Part shown: one piece after another, positions 25,342 to 33,801 of the stretch
Layout of the letters: the number at the start of each line of letters is the position of its first letter
How positions within the stretch are numbered: position 1 is the stretch's first letter
NCBI GenBank assembly: GCA_002424605.1
Contig: DIKQ01000013.1
Coordinates: 62,001 to 126,000 of the forward strand
Direction: 5' to 3'
DNA: 64,000 bases
Source of the DNA: Cloacimonetes bacterium UBA5614
GTDB taxonomy: Bacteria > Cloacimonadota > Cloacimonadia > Cloacimonadales > Cloacimonadaceae
Translations under genes and position numbers: made by a program
The notes under the pieces: generated by a model
Seen by the model: only the letters and a program-made list of their open reading frames with translations
Databases searched by the model: none
Told to the model about the DNA's origin: nothing

Positions 25342-27093
25342 ATGATTACCGTTCACATCAACAACAAAGCCGTTCAGGTGACCAAGGGGACAAAGGTCCT
25401 CCATGCCGCCGCAAAAGCCGGTTATCCGGTTCCGCATCTCTGTTATCACGAGGATTTGCCTGCCTTTGGCAATTGCGGTGTCTGCGTGGTGGAAATAGCC
25501 GGCAGGATAGTCCGCGCCTGCTCCACCCCCTGCGAAGACGGGATGAAGGTCATCACCTGTTCCAAGAAACTGCTGGATTTGCGCCGGGAAGCGGTGGAAA
25601 TCATCCTTTCCCAGCATCCCAACAACTGCCCCGAATGCATCAAGAACGGACGCTGCGAACTCCAGGCACTCGCCCAACAGCTTGCCATCCGCCATCTGCC
25701 CCTCAAGAAAATCCACAAGAAATTCAAGGGACAGGACACCTCCTCGCCCTCCATAACTTTGGACCAGACCTATTGCATCCAGTGCGGACGCTGTGTCTAT
25801 GTTTGCCAGGAAATCCAGGCGGTCAATGCCCTGGAAAACAGCGACCGCGGGTTCAATACCTTTGTGGGACCCACCTTCCGCCGTCCTTTGGAAGAGAGCG
25901 AATGCGTCAAATGCGGTCAGTGCAGTGCCCATTGCCCCGTTGCCGCGATTTATGAAGTGGATGACAGCGACCCCGTCTGGTCTGCGTTGTATGACCCCTC
26001 CAAGGTAGTGGTGGCGCAGGAAGCCCCTGCCGTGCGCGTCGCTTTGGGAGAGGAATTCGGCTACAAACCAGGCACCAATGTGGTCGGCAAGATGTACACC
26101 GCCCTGCGTGAGATGGGGTTCAAGTATATCTTTGACACAAATTTCGGGGCCGACCTCACCATCATGGAGGAAGCCAGCGAATTTGTGGAAATCTTCCGTC
26201 ACCGCCCCGACGAATTTCCCCTCATTACCACCTGCTGTCCCAGTTGGGTGGATTATCTGGAAAAGTTTTTCAGCGACATGATTCCCCATTTCTCCAGCGC
26301 CAAGAGTCCTCATCAGATGGTGGGCACCATGGTCAAGACCTATTGGGCGGAAAAGATGGGCATCGACCCCAAGGACATCTTCCTCGTCTCCGTGATGCCC
26401 TGCACCGCCAAGAAATATGAGATTGAGCGCATGGACGATATGTATGCCAGCGGCAAGCAGGATGTGGATGTCACGCTCACCACGCGTGAGCTAGCCCGCA
26501 TGCTCAAGACCCGCGGAATAGATTTATCCGCTCTGGAAGACGGCTCTGCCGACAATCCCCTGGGCGAATACACCGGGGCCGGGACCATCTTCGGCGCCAC
26601 CGGCGGAGTGATGGAAGCAGCGCTCAGGACCGCATACCACTTTATCACAGGCGAGGAGCTTCCCAGCCCGGATATCCATTTCCTGCGCGGTTACAAAGGC
26701 ATCAAGACCGGCGAACTCGTCATCGAAGGCAAGACCATCCGCATCGCAGTCGCTTCCGGGCTTGCCAATGTGAAGCAATTGCTGGAGCAGGTCCGCCAGG
26801 CAAAGCAGGAAGGCAGGGAACCGCCCTGGCACTTCATAGAGGTCATGGCATGCCGCGGAGGTTGTGTCGGCGGAGGAGGACAGCCCTACCGTAGTACCGC
26901 CAAGGTCCGCATCGCCCGCGCCAAAGGGCTTTACAAGGAAGACCAGGGAATGCCCCACCGCGAATCGCACAACAACCCCTCCATAGTAAAACTCTATAAG
27001 GAATACCTGGATAAACCCCTGTCCGCCAAGGCAAAGAAACTGCTCCACACCAGCTATAAATCGCGCCCCATGCAGTTGCGGACAAAGGATTGA
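25342..27093 (+). CDS. hydA: [FeFe]-hydrogenase catalytic subunit
   Basis: 583 residues with this start; the frame opens upstream at 25279, but ATG 25342 begins the ferredoxin fold MITVHIN and follows a CGGGAG site. N-terminal 2Fe-2S domain (CYHEDLPAFGNCGVC), His-Cys3 4Fe-4S site (HPNNCPECIKNGRC, about residue 95), two 4Fe-4S motifs (CIQCGRCVYVC, about 146; CVKCGQCSAHC, about 189), then the H-cluster domain with motifs TTCCPSW (about 296), MPCTAKKYE (about 352) and the MACRGGCVGGGGQP loop (about 502). All ligand cysteines are present. The layout is that of HydA from NADH- or ferredoxin-linked fermentative hydrogenases. No HydB/HydC partner or HydEFG maturase is nearby, so the partners must lie elsewhere or it works alone. 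Confidence 0.96.
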   Translation: MITVHINNKAVQVTKGTKVLHAAAKAGYPVPHLCYHEDLPAFGNCGVCVVEIAGRIVRACSTPCEDGMKVITCSKKLLDLRREAVEIILSQHPNNCPECIKNGRCELQALAQQLAIRHLPLKKIHKKFKGQDTSSPSITLDQTYCIQCGRCVYVCQEIQAVNALENSDRGFNTFVGPTFRRPLEESECVKCGQCSAHCPVAAIYEVDDSDPVWSALYDPSKVVVAQEAPAVRVALGEEFGYKPGTNVVGKMYTALREMGFKYIFDTNFGADLTIMEEASEFVEIFRHRPDEFPLITTCCPSWVDYLEKFFSDMIPHFSSAKSPHQMVGTMVKTYWAEKMGIDPKDIFLVSVMPCTAKKYEIERMDDMYASGKQDVDVTLTTRELARMLKTRGIDLSALEDGSADNPLGEYTGAGTIFGATGGVMEAALRTAYHFITGEELPSPDIHFLRGYKGIKTGELVIEGKTIRIAVASGLANVKQLLEQVRQAKQEGREPPWHFIEVMACRGGCVGGGGQPYRSTAKVRIARAKGLYKEDQGMPHRESHNNPSIVKLYKEYLDKPLSAKAKKLLHTSYKSRPMQLRTKD

Positions 27094-27098
27094 TTTCA

Positions 27099-27310
27099 CC
27101 ACAAAGACACTAAGAGCACAAAGACGCACAAAGTTTATTAGTTAATAAAAATAGATAATAACAGACCCGTCTTACCGGCGTATGCCGGTATCCAGTTTTT
27201 AATTCATAATTCGTAATCTGTAATTATATTACCGTACCCGTCTTACTATCGCGTCGGGGTCCCCGAAGGACTTGTCCTTTGGGGTGACTTGACGGGGAAC
27301 AGGCATTAAG
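27099..27310. repeat. Left repeat cluster of the accessory island
   Basis: Consecutive modules: ACCACAAAGACACTAAG and AGCACAAAGACGCACAAAG (27099-27132); a TGGATnCC stem-loop in reverse orientation (27168-27194); a 40-bp sequence at 27251-27290 that is an exact reverse complement of 33668-33707 and contains the hairpin CCCCGAAGGAC/GTCCTTTGGGG; and a GACTTGACGGGGAACAGG word (27286-27303). The rest of the gap is A+T-rich TTAATT-type sequence. No gene is visible. Confidence 0.75.
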
Positions 27311-27367
27311 TCTTAATTGTTAATTTTTAATTCTTAATTTTCTAATTGCTTTCCTCCGGCCTCTCCT

Positions 27368-27703
27368 TCAGCGGACCGTAAACATTACCAGTCCGATGAT
27401 TCCTCTCACGACGCTGATTCCCGCGACCAGTGCAAAGAACCAGTTGATTTGCGGGAAAAACACATAGATTACCCCTGCAATCACTCCGGCGCAGATGCTT
27501 TGATAGCTGTCAATCTTATGAACCAGGGCAAGTTCTCTTTCGTCTGTTTCATGTTTGTATTGTACGGCAATCAGGCCTATCAGGAAGGGGATGAAACCTA
27601 TGATTATTCCATAAATTCCATATTTCAGGCAGGCAAACCAGGTCAGGATACCGCATGCCAGCTGGCTTCCGAACAGAAAGTGGTAATTTCCTCTCAGGGT
27701 CAT
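27368..27703 (-). CDS. Small four-helix membrane protein paired with an HTH regulator
   Basis: 111 residues with four predicted transmembrane segments. Between TM2 and TM3 is a charged stretch KHETDERELALVHKIDSY that resembles the DERE-containing loop of DUF2178-type membrane proteins. Its ATG overlaps the stop of the upstream XRE-type regulator by 4 bases, the usual layout of small HTH/integral-membrane pairs in which the membrane protein may modulate the regulator. Function unknown. It sits at the edge of the repeat-rich accessory region. Confidence 0.7.
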   Translation of the reverse strand: MTLRGNYHFLFGSQLACGILTWFACLKYGIYGIIIGFIPFLIGLIAVQYKHETDERELALVHKIDSYQSICAGVIAGVIYVFFPQINWFFALVAGISVVRGIIGLVMFTVR

Positions 27704-27909
27704 CTTTCCTCCTCAAAATAGAAGATTTCCTCTACGGATGTAGCAAAGAATGCCGCCAGCTTCATAGCGCTGACTACGGAAGGGACGAATACTCCCTTTT
27801 CAATGGAATTGATGGTCTGGCGGCTTAGTCCCACAGAGGTGGCAAGGTCTGCCTGTGTGATATCACGTTTGGCGCGCCAAACCTTCAGGTAATTCTTGAG
27901 TATCATCAT
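27700..27909 (-). CDS. XRE-family transcriptional regulator, YozG-like
   Basis: 69 residues, essentially a single helix-turn-helix domain: ITQADLATSVGLSRQTINSIEKG (about residues 17-39), followed by the SAMKLAAFFATSVEEIFYFEEE tail typical of small stand-alone regulators of the YozG/Cro type. It should bind DNA as a dimer, with its own promoter the likely target. The following membrane protein is translationally coupled (4-base overlap). The promoter is in the A+T-rich stretch above 27909, but no clear -35/-10 pair was found. Confidence 0.85.
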   Translation of the reverse strand: MMILKNYLKVWRAKRDITQADLATSVGLSRQTINSIEKGVFVPSVVSAMKLAAFFATSVEEIFYFEEER

Positions 27910-28544
27910 TACCTCCTGATTCCAATATCACACATACCATACATTATGTCAAGTATTATTTACATTATATCGTCTATACAGTACAGAGTCATCCCTCTCC
28001 TGACAAGTATGTCGTCCCTCGCTTGACGGGGGACAGGAACGACATCCTTAGTAGTGTCGTCAGGGATTTACAAGTTTGTCGTCCCTCGCTTGACGGGGGA
28101 CAGGCATTAATTGTTAATTCTTAATTGTTAATTGTTAATTCTTAATTCTTCCTTGCCTCGGCAACTCACCGTGAACTTTCTTCCCGTTTTGTTCCCTTAT
28201 AGTTCCCGTATCAAGCACAAAGCAAAGTGATTCCAGACGCTAAATCCCATTTCTTTTTATTCTTAATTGTTAATTTTTAATTCTTCATTATCACTGTTTT
28301 TCCCGTCCCTATCGAGGGGGTATCGGGGAGAATGCGTGGGGAATCCCCTCGTATCCTCCCCGTGACAAGCAAGGGCCATTCCGCATTTTCTGAGACATAA
28401 ATCCTACCCGTTCCGGCATCAGTATTAATCTTGACCAGACCCGGTATTATAGCAAGCGTACCGCAGTACCATCGGTTTTTTTCAAATTATGGGAAATCAC
28501 GTCAAATTCGAATAACAGGAGTGAAATGGAGAATTGGAAAATCA
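27910..28544. other. Gene-free, repeat-rich spacer
   Basis: 635 bases without a credible gene. It holds two identical 27-bp copies of GTCGTCCCTCGCTTGACG... (28011-28037 and 28078-28104), runs of TTAATTGTTAATTCTTAATT words (28107-28148 and 28260-28290), and a palindromic repeat at 28311-28374 shared with 59866. The sequence from about 28380 to 28544 is single-copy with no recognised feature. Confidence 0.7.
28311..28374 (+). repeat. Long palindromic repeat, family B, copy 1
   Basis: About 62 bases closely matching 59866-59927: both contain CGGGGAGAAT, a central CGTGGGGAnTCCCC palindrome, an outer inverted pair of the GGGGGTATCG type and a CAAGCA ending. Differences are scattered single bases, including in the stems. 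Confidence 0.75.
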
Positions 28545-29321
28545 TTACCTATTAAATCGTGCAAAGTAATCGTCAATCTCAGGTCTAAGCTCTATTCCTA
28601 CCCTTTCAAAAATATCGAGCAAATCCTGATATGCGCCTTCGCCACCAAGAAAATCCCAAAACTCATTAGCAACTTTCAGTTCATGCTCAAGATCTAGCAT
28701 ACCTCTCATGGTCCATCGACTATATGGTTTTGGTTCATATGGATTATAGGGGATCGATATGAAAGTCTGTATTTGTGCTTCTGGATTATCTGCCAAAGTA
28801 GTAGCTACCCACTCAAGAAGTGTTCTTTTAAATTCTTTAAATCCACCCGCATTGGGTTTTGCAGTCTTAATGTCGGATAGATAAATTGTACCATCATGAG
28901 AAACAAGCTTTAAATCGACCGTAGTAGGTTTTACCTTTTTCATCACACCATGTTGGCAAACTGCTCTAAGGGCTTCAATCTCTTCACATTTATTTGGTGA
29001 TCGTACAGAAGTATCAAGCTCATCCATAATATCTTGTATAATTTTGTGAGCTTCAGATGATATTTTATCTCCAGCAGTTCGATGAGTTTCAGATGTTTTA
29101 AATCTGAAAAACCCAAGTTCTTTTGCTACGGGTTCGAATATGCTAGAACCAAAATTAGTATTCAAAGAATGAATGAATGAATATAATGCTAATCTATCTT
29201 TGCCAAGTAATCTTGTGTGGAATGGCATATATGCAGTTTCTGGTTTATAACGAGCAAATTTATCCCTTAAACTTGTTTTTATTACTCCCTCAAGATTTTG
29301 AACACTAATAACATCAATCAT
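28545..29321 (-). CDS. Type II restriction endonuclease, TdeIII/MjaII-like
   Basis: 258 residues. A PD-(D/E)xK-type core is visible as TTVDLKLVSHDGTIYLSDIKTAKPN (about residues 133-157: Asp, then D-x-K). The whole pattern, including the N-terminal MPFHTRLLGKDRLALYSFIHSLNTNFG and later YNPYEPKPYSRWTM, matches what I know of the TdeIII/MjaII group of endonucleases (GGNCC cutters in characterised members). The recognition site here is not proven. It is the last gene of a tight operon, starting 2 bases after the AIPR gene, with the methyltransferase first, so it forms a restriction-modification system. Confidence 0.7.
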   Translation of the reverse strand: MIDVISVQNLEGVIKTSLRDKFARYKPETAYMPFHTRLLGKDRLALYSFIHSLNTNFGSSIFEPVAKELGFFRFKTSETHRTAGDKISSEAHKIIQDIMDELDTSVRSPNKCEEIEALRAVCQHGVMKKVKPTTVDLKLVSHDGTIYLSDIKTAKPNAGGFKEFKRTLLEWVATTLADNPEAQIQTFISIPYNPYEPKPYSRWTMRGMLDLEHELKVANEFWDFLGGEGAYQDLLDIFERVGIELRPEIDDYFARFNR

Positions 29322-29323
29322 AA

Positions 29324-31057
29324 CTATTCCTTTGGTATAATTCTATGAAGTGTATCTATATAATCTTGTGTTGTAGTCTTTAAGTACATCAATTTAGGAT
29401 TGTCATTATCTATGTTTGAATTATCAAGGATTTCAAAGACCCTCTTTAAGTATTCTAAACACTGCTTTTTATCTCTAATTTTCTCGATCAACGAATCAAA
29501 ATATATCTTTTTCTTTTTTGTAGACACAAAGCTTTTTTGGAATGGTTCACTTTCTACTAACATTCTAAATAGCATAAAAACATGGTACCTTGCTTTGTTA
29601 TACTTTCTTTTAATATCTCTGGAATTTAAAAAATCCTTAAATCTATATTGTAATAACCCAGAGACATAATAAGGTTCATAGAGGTGCTGTTCAATAAAAA
29701 TATCACCTTCTCTATCTTTATAAACCTTACCAAAATATCCTGATACAACATGGGGTTCTTCTAAAAACATAGCTACATAGGATTTTATTTGTTCTCTAAT
29801 ATCAACTATGCACTTCTTGTAAACATCAGCTCTATTTGAATATTGATTGCTTCTTCTCTCATAAAACAATCCATCTTTTGCGCTAACATAATATTCCTCA
29901 AGCTGTTTCTGAAAATATGTTAATGCTAACAAGCCTTCTTTTTCTATCTTCGACTGACTATTGGTTGACAGAATAATTTTGTCTCTTAGCGATTCATCTT
30001 TTGTGATAACAAGTTTTATAGGAATTATAGCATCATCTATCCCTTGAATATCCCTACACTCGTACAGCACGTTAGATGTCTGGCATCCATTAACTATTTG
30101 AAAATTACTTAAAATAAAAGTATCTTGTTTCCCTTTGTTTTCTTCAGCTATTATTGTTATTCCGTTATTAAACAACGAGAATTGGGAAAACTCTTTATCT
30201 TCTAATGTTTGTTTTATCTTGTTATTAACATCGTTATCAAAACCCAGAAAATCTCTAACATTATCATAGAATAAATTCCTCAGTGTTTTGTTCTCGGGAT
30301 CAATAATAAGTTTTGTTAATTCCTTAAATGGAATATGTCCAATATACGCCTCGTCAACACCAGTGATACTTTTTATCTGTATTTTATGTTGGAATTCAAA
30401 AGATGATAATAATGGATTGGTTGTTTTTTTATATTGATGGATCAGTGTTCTTCTATCAACGGGTTCAATTTTAATTGATTCAAATAGTCCCATAGAATCA
30501 AGTTGATCACTTCTCTTTTGTATAGTAGCAGAAAATGTCGTATTGCCATTCCAACTACCAATTGAACAGAAATAACAGATTAAATTTATTTCCTTTATTG
30601 CTGCAAAATCACTAATTATCGAAAGATATAACTCATGGAACTGCTGAGTTTCTGTAGTTATTGGATAACTAGGTTTCTCTTGCAAAAAATCAATTAATGT
30701 GTCGAGAAAATTTGCTACTTGTGCATTTTCGAATTTGTCAGATCTCTTTGATTGAATAACATACATTTTGACAATTATATTTTGCTTAACTTGTTCTCTA
30801 ATCTGAATGAACTCATCCGAATTTTTTACCAATTGCCCATTGACATAAAAAGCCATACTGTCAATTCCCTTGTTATCACCAACTGAAAAATCTTCTAAAT
30901 CGTTAGAAGAAAGGTTATATAGAAACTCTTTATTTAATAACGAATAAGCACAGAATCGTTCAAACTTCTCAAATTCAGATAAATCATCAATATCAAAATT
31001 TTGTACAAAAGATTTGACGAGCCCATCAATGATTTGATCATTCATATGTTCCCTCAC
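29324..31057 (-). CDS. AIPR family protein (abortive phage infection-type)
   Basis: 577 residues. The AIPR (PF10592) signatures are SLFNNGITIIAEE (about residue 297) and FQIVNGCQTSNVLYE (about 322), followed by the DDAIIPIKLVIT segment. The N-terminus (FERFCAYSLLNKEF...VGDNKGIDSMAFYVNGQLV) also matches the family's nuclease-like beginning. AIPR proteins are recurrent partners of methyltransferases and restriction enzymes in defence islands, but their biochemical role is not settled. The gene overlaps the methyltransferase gene by 4 bases and lies 2 bases before the endonuclease, so all three are co-translated. Composition is strongly A+T-rich, unlike the flanking chromosome, suggesting acquisition. 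Confidence 0.85.
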   Translation of the reverse strand: MREHMNDQIIDGLVKSFVQNFDIDDLSEFEKFERFCAYSLLNKEFLYNLSSNDLEDFSVGDNKGIDSMAFYVNGQLVKNSDEFIQIREQVKQNIIVKMYVIQSKRSDKFENAQVANFLDTLIDFLQEKPSYPITTETQQFHELYLSIISDFAAIKEINLICYFCSIGSWNGNTTFSATIQKRSDQLDSMGLFESIKIEPVDRRTLIHQYKKTTNPLLSSFEFQHKIQIKSITGVDEAYIGHIPFKELTKLIIDPENKTLRNLFYDNVRDFLGFDNDVNNKIKQTLEDKEFSQFSLFNNGITIIAEENKGKQDTFILSNFQIVNGCQTSNVLYECRDIQGIDDAIIPIKLVITKDESLRDKIILSTNSQSKIEKEGLLALTYFQKQLEEYYVSAKDGLFYERRSNQYSNRADVYKKCIVDIREQIKSYVAMFLEEPHVVSGYFGKVYKDREGDIFIEQHLYEPYYVSGLLQYRFKDFLNSRDIKRKYNKARYHVFMLFRMLVESEPFQKSFVSTKKKKIYFDSLIEKIRDKKQCLEYLKRVFEILDNSNIDNDNPKLMYLKTTTQDYIDTLHRIIPKE

Positions 31058-32637
31058 TTGATATGAAAAATAATTTCAGAATATGCTGTTTTGTCTTTTT
31101 CGGTCCGATTTAACACAGGACGTTTATACTGATTAACTATTTTCATACCTGATTTTTCTGCTATTAAAGGATAGAGATTGTATTTATCATTTGAAACTAA
31201 AAATACATCGTAGTCATTAGCCAGGTATTTCTTACAGTTGATTAAAACTTCGCTAATACCCTGAACATAGCTTTCTTTTGCTTCTCTGCCTTGACCTTTA
31301 TACAAAGGCCCAATCTCTAATTGGTCTTTTCTTTCAAAACCAAACAAATCATATGCATAGGCATGTTGTTCGTGGTAATCTATTAGTCCAACGTACGGAG
31401 GTGAGGAGAAAATGCCTTTTATCTTTTTCTTAGATGCCAGCTTGCCATATTCAGGGTTGATTATATTCAACTCATCAAAAATATCAAGAGTACGGCTGTC
31501 GCCAGTTAGGCAGATTTGCTTAGTTTCAGTTCTAAGCTTATCAAATTGAACAAGCCTTTTTGCTGTGTCCTGGGAATAGGTTTGCCACCACTTGTAAATG
31601 GAAAACAAAGGTTTGCACATCTTGCCGTGCTTGTGGCAATAATATGTTGTAAAAACCGGTTCTAAAAGCGTAGCTAAATCAGAATGGGTGGTAGCCCTAC
31701 AGCTTCTGATAGTTCTGCTTAGCATTATGCTTATAATATTTTTAATATCTTGATTAGCTATTTTCTGTATTTCACTGTAAACAATCTGGATTTCATCTCT
31801 AACATGTTGAGAGTACCACTTATCCAAAAATGAACTTGAGTTGTCTTGTCTTATCTTTATGTTGAATTCGTTAGTCAGTTTTTCAAATATTGGTTGAAAC
31901 TCTTTTTCTTTTTCATATGCATATGTCTTTTCATCTATCTCTTTATGTCTTACTTTATACTTAAACTCAGGTACCGGAAAGTACTTAAGATTGAATTTGT
32001 ATAATTCAGACAAAAGCTTATCCTCAAACTCAGATATAAAAGTATCTTGAAGAAATAATTGCAATGCTTTTGTTATTCTCTTGATTTCGGTTTGAATTTC
32101 CACAATATTGTACTTTGTAATCTTGCTATTCGATATGATCGAGTTGAAATACGATATGTCAATACCAATAGCGTTTAATCCTAATTCATTTGCTTGCACA
32201 AGAGTTGTTCCACTACCACAAAATGGGTCGAGTACAATATCACCTGGCTGGAAAAAGACTTCTTGTTTGAACTTATCTACATGGTTATCAAGAAAGTATT
32301 CTACAAGTTGAGGTATGAACTTGCCTTTATAGGGATGTAGTCTATGCACGTGTTTAGTTGTTTCAGCTTCTGTATAATTATCAAAGGATAGTTGCCAATT
32401 CAAATCATCTCCAAGCCGCTCTTTCCAGATTGACTCTTTACTTCCTCTGTGCTGATCATAATAGTCTATTAATTCTGACTTTGATATTTGGGTACTTCCA
32501 TTGTCACCGAATTTATGTATTCTACCATATTGAATAAGATAGGTGATGTTTGATGTTGTTACTTTTTTCCCAAGGTAGTCTGATGCAAGGTCACTGGCTT
32601 CTTTTATGTCCAGCAAATCTTGTTTATCAGTATGCAT
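31054..32637 (-). CDS. Site-specific DNA methyltransferase (amino-methyltransferase type)
   Basis: 527 residues. SAM-binding motif I is DIVLDPFCGSGTT (about residue 136) and catalytic motif IV is FSSPPYVG (about residue 410), an S-P-P-Y as in N4-cytosine or N6-adenine methyltransferases. The order, motif I before motif IV, fits the alpha/gamma arrangement. The first 60 residues look like a helix-turn-helix/excisionase-type domain (DLASDYLGKKVTTSNITYLIQYGRIHKFG), unusual for the enzyme core and possibly an autoregulatory or target-binding module. It is the first gene of the operon with AIPR and endonuclease. It should protect host DNA from the endonuclease; specificity is unknown. Confidence 0.88.
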   Translation of the reverse strand: MHTDKQDLLDIKEASDLASDYLGKKVTTSNITYLIQYGRIHKFGDNGSTQISKSELIDYYDQHRGSKESIWKERLGDDLNWQLSFDNYTEAETTKHVHRLHPYKGKFIPQLVEYFLDNHVDKFKQEVFFQPGDIVLDPFCGSGTTLVQANELGLNAIGIDISYFNSIISNSKITKYNIVEIQTEIKRITKALQLFLQDTFISEFEDKLLSELYKFNLKYFPVPEFKYKVRHKEIDEKTYAYEKEKEFQPIFEKLTNEFNIKIRQDNSSSFLDKWYSQHVRDEIQIVYSEIQKIANQDIKNIISIMLSRTIRSCRATTHSDLATLLEPVFTTYYCHKHGKMCKPLFSIYKWWQTYSQDTAKRLVQFDKLRTETKQICLTGDSRTLDIFDELNIINPEYGKLASKKKIKGIFSSPPYVGLIDYHEQHAYAYDLFGFERKDQLEIGPLYKGQGREAKESYVQGISEVLINCKKYLANDYDVFLVSNDKYNLYPLIAEKSGMKIVNQYKRPVLNRTEKDKTAYSEIIFHIK

Positions 32638-32672
32638 TTAAACTCCAATATCATCTTTAATGATTAGGACAT

Positions 32673-32701
32673 GCTTATTCAAGATGGAACTTTTTTGTCA
32701 A
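32673..32701 (-). promoter_or_regulatory. Candidate promoter of the restriction-modification operon
   Basis: On the minus strand a perfect TTGACA (32701-32696) is followed 17 bases later by ATAAGC, a poor -10, about 35 bases upstream of the methyltransferase ATG. Only the -35 is convincing. Confidence 0.3.
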
Positions 32702-32713
32702 GGTTAAATGATG

Positions 32714-32745
32714 AAAGATAAACCGCCCCTTAAAGGGTCGGTTTT
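32714..32745 (-). terminator. Possible intrinsic terminator below the decayed gene
   Basis: AACCGCCCCTTAAAGGG and CGGTT form a 10-12 bp stem with one bulge (32721-32743). On the minus strand it is followed by TTTATCTTTCAT. It would end transcripts from the 32813-33548 region before the methyltransferase promoter. Confidence 0.45.
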
Positions 32746-32812
32746 CACATGGAATCTAACAATCGGCGATTTAAATCTCCAAATGTTATAATATTTAGCG
32801 ATTACAATCTCT

Positions 32813-32926
32813 TTATTTGAAGTAGTAGTACAGTCCTGCCTGGGTGATATACATGATGTATCCGTCTTTGCCTTTAGGTCTGTTCATCACTTTTGTCACG
32901 TCTTTCATTGAAACCGGCATCTGGCT
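32813..32926 (-). pseudogene. 3' remnant of a duplicate of the 33802-34452 barrel gene
   Basis: In one frame the minus strand encodes PVSM...GKDGYIMYITQAGLYYYFK then TAA. The intact gene at 33802 ends PVTYTGKDEFIMYIPQAGLYYYFK, so 16 of the last 19 residues agree and the DNA matches well over about 60 bases. Upstream of residue PVSM the match is lost, and the frame is overlapped by the unrelated gene at 32874-33548. This is therefore the tail of a lost paralogue. Confidence 0.7.
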
Positions 32927-33548
32927 CATATATGCTGAGTGATTTCGCTTTCCACTGATGGAGGAAGTCAAATCTGGTATTATATACTTCCGTCACAAAA
33001 CAATCATGCATGCCCTGAAGCGCTCTTATAACAGAAAAGAGATTCCGGTCTTCGGATACGTAGAATGGGAAAAATCTGCTTTTCGGGGTTCTATGCTCCA
33101 CAATCAGGAGAAATTTCCTTTTATCAAGCATTCCCTTTTCATACCAGCCATACAAATCGTGCATAGAAGGGATATCATGCAGACCACTGAAATCTTCCTG
33201 ATACCCTGATTGTTTCAGGATATCCCCAAAGGATTCAAACTCAGCTTTTTTTTCCTTGTTGGTTTCGCTGTCGCACATAAGTTTATTGGTCAATTGCAGA
33301 GCAAAATCATCGTTAAGGCTGATGGATTCAACTACGGTATAAGCATTTTCAGGTTTATGGACTTGAGCTATATCATCGAAGACAAGCCCCCTTTTTTCAA
33401 CTGCGACACGACCGTATTCGCAATGAAAAAAATAATCAGCGGTAATCAGCAGATAAGCGAATCCCTTTGATTTATAGGAGTTATACCAGTCCAGCTGGTC
33501 CTGGAAGTGCGGAACATATAAATGCTCTCCGTCAGATACTATTGCCAT
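32874..33548 (-). CDS. Hypothetical cytoplasmic protein, orphan
   Basis: 224 residues with no signal peptide or transmembrane segment. Notable segments are FAYLLITADYFFHCEYGRVAVEK, SMHDLYGWYEKGMLDKRKFLLIVEHRTPKSRFFPFYVSEDRN and a polar, charged tail. I do not recognise a family. The ATG is good, but no obvious partner exists. Its 3' end overlaps, in another frame, the remnant of a duplicated barrel gene, suggesting it was inserted into or replaced most of that duplicate. It lies within the repeat-framed accessory segment. Confidence 0.6.
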   Translation of the reverse strand: MAIVSDGEHLYVPHFQDQLDWYNSYKSKGFAYLLITADYFFHCEYGRVAVEKRGLVFDDIAQVHKPENAYTVVESISLNDDFALQLTNKLMCDSETNKEKKAEFESFGDILKQSGYQEDFSGLHDIPSMHDLYGWYEKGMLDKRKFLLIVEHRTPKSRFFPFYVSEDRNLFSVIRALQGMHDCFVTEVYNTRFDFLHQWKAKSLSIYEPDAGFNERRDKSDEQT

Positions 33549-33801
33549 AAAACTTCTTTTGTGTCCTTAGTGCCTTTGTGGTAAAAAAAATGGATACCGA
33601 CCTGCGTCGGTAAGACGTGTCCCCCGTCAAGCGAGTCCCCCGTCAAGCGAGGGACGACAAACCCGGCAAGTCACCCCAAAGGACAAGTCCTTCGGGGACC
33701 CCGACGCGGGGGACGGCACGAGAAGAGAAATGGCAGGATTGATTCCTGCCCTGAATAGTGGAATGGATCCCGTATCATGTACGGGATGACGAACCAGTTC
33801 G
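33549..33801. repeat. Right repeat cluster of the accessory island
   Basis: Modules in order: inverted ACCACAAAGGCACTAAGG (33564-33582); TGGATnCC stem-loop (33591-33617); a partial and then a full copy of GTCAAGCGAGGGACGAC (33619-33658), the reverse complement of the 28011/28078 repeats; the 40-bp exact reverse complement of 27251-27290 at 33668-33707; a GGCAGGA/TCCTGCC hairpin (33733-33750); and another TGGATnCC stem-loop (33764-33792). The same set, inverted, lies at 27.1-28.1 kb. Confidence 0.75.

Noticed and set aside
25339..26313. Minus-strand open frame of 324 codons within hydA
   Set aside because: It lies opposite the hydrogenase, whose Fe-S motifs are all intact; it has no start signal.
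27190..28290. TTAATT-rich repeats considered as a CRISPR array
   Set aside because: The words are short, irregularly spaced and have no unique spacers; no cas genes are present.
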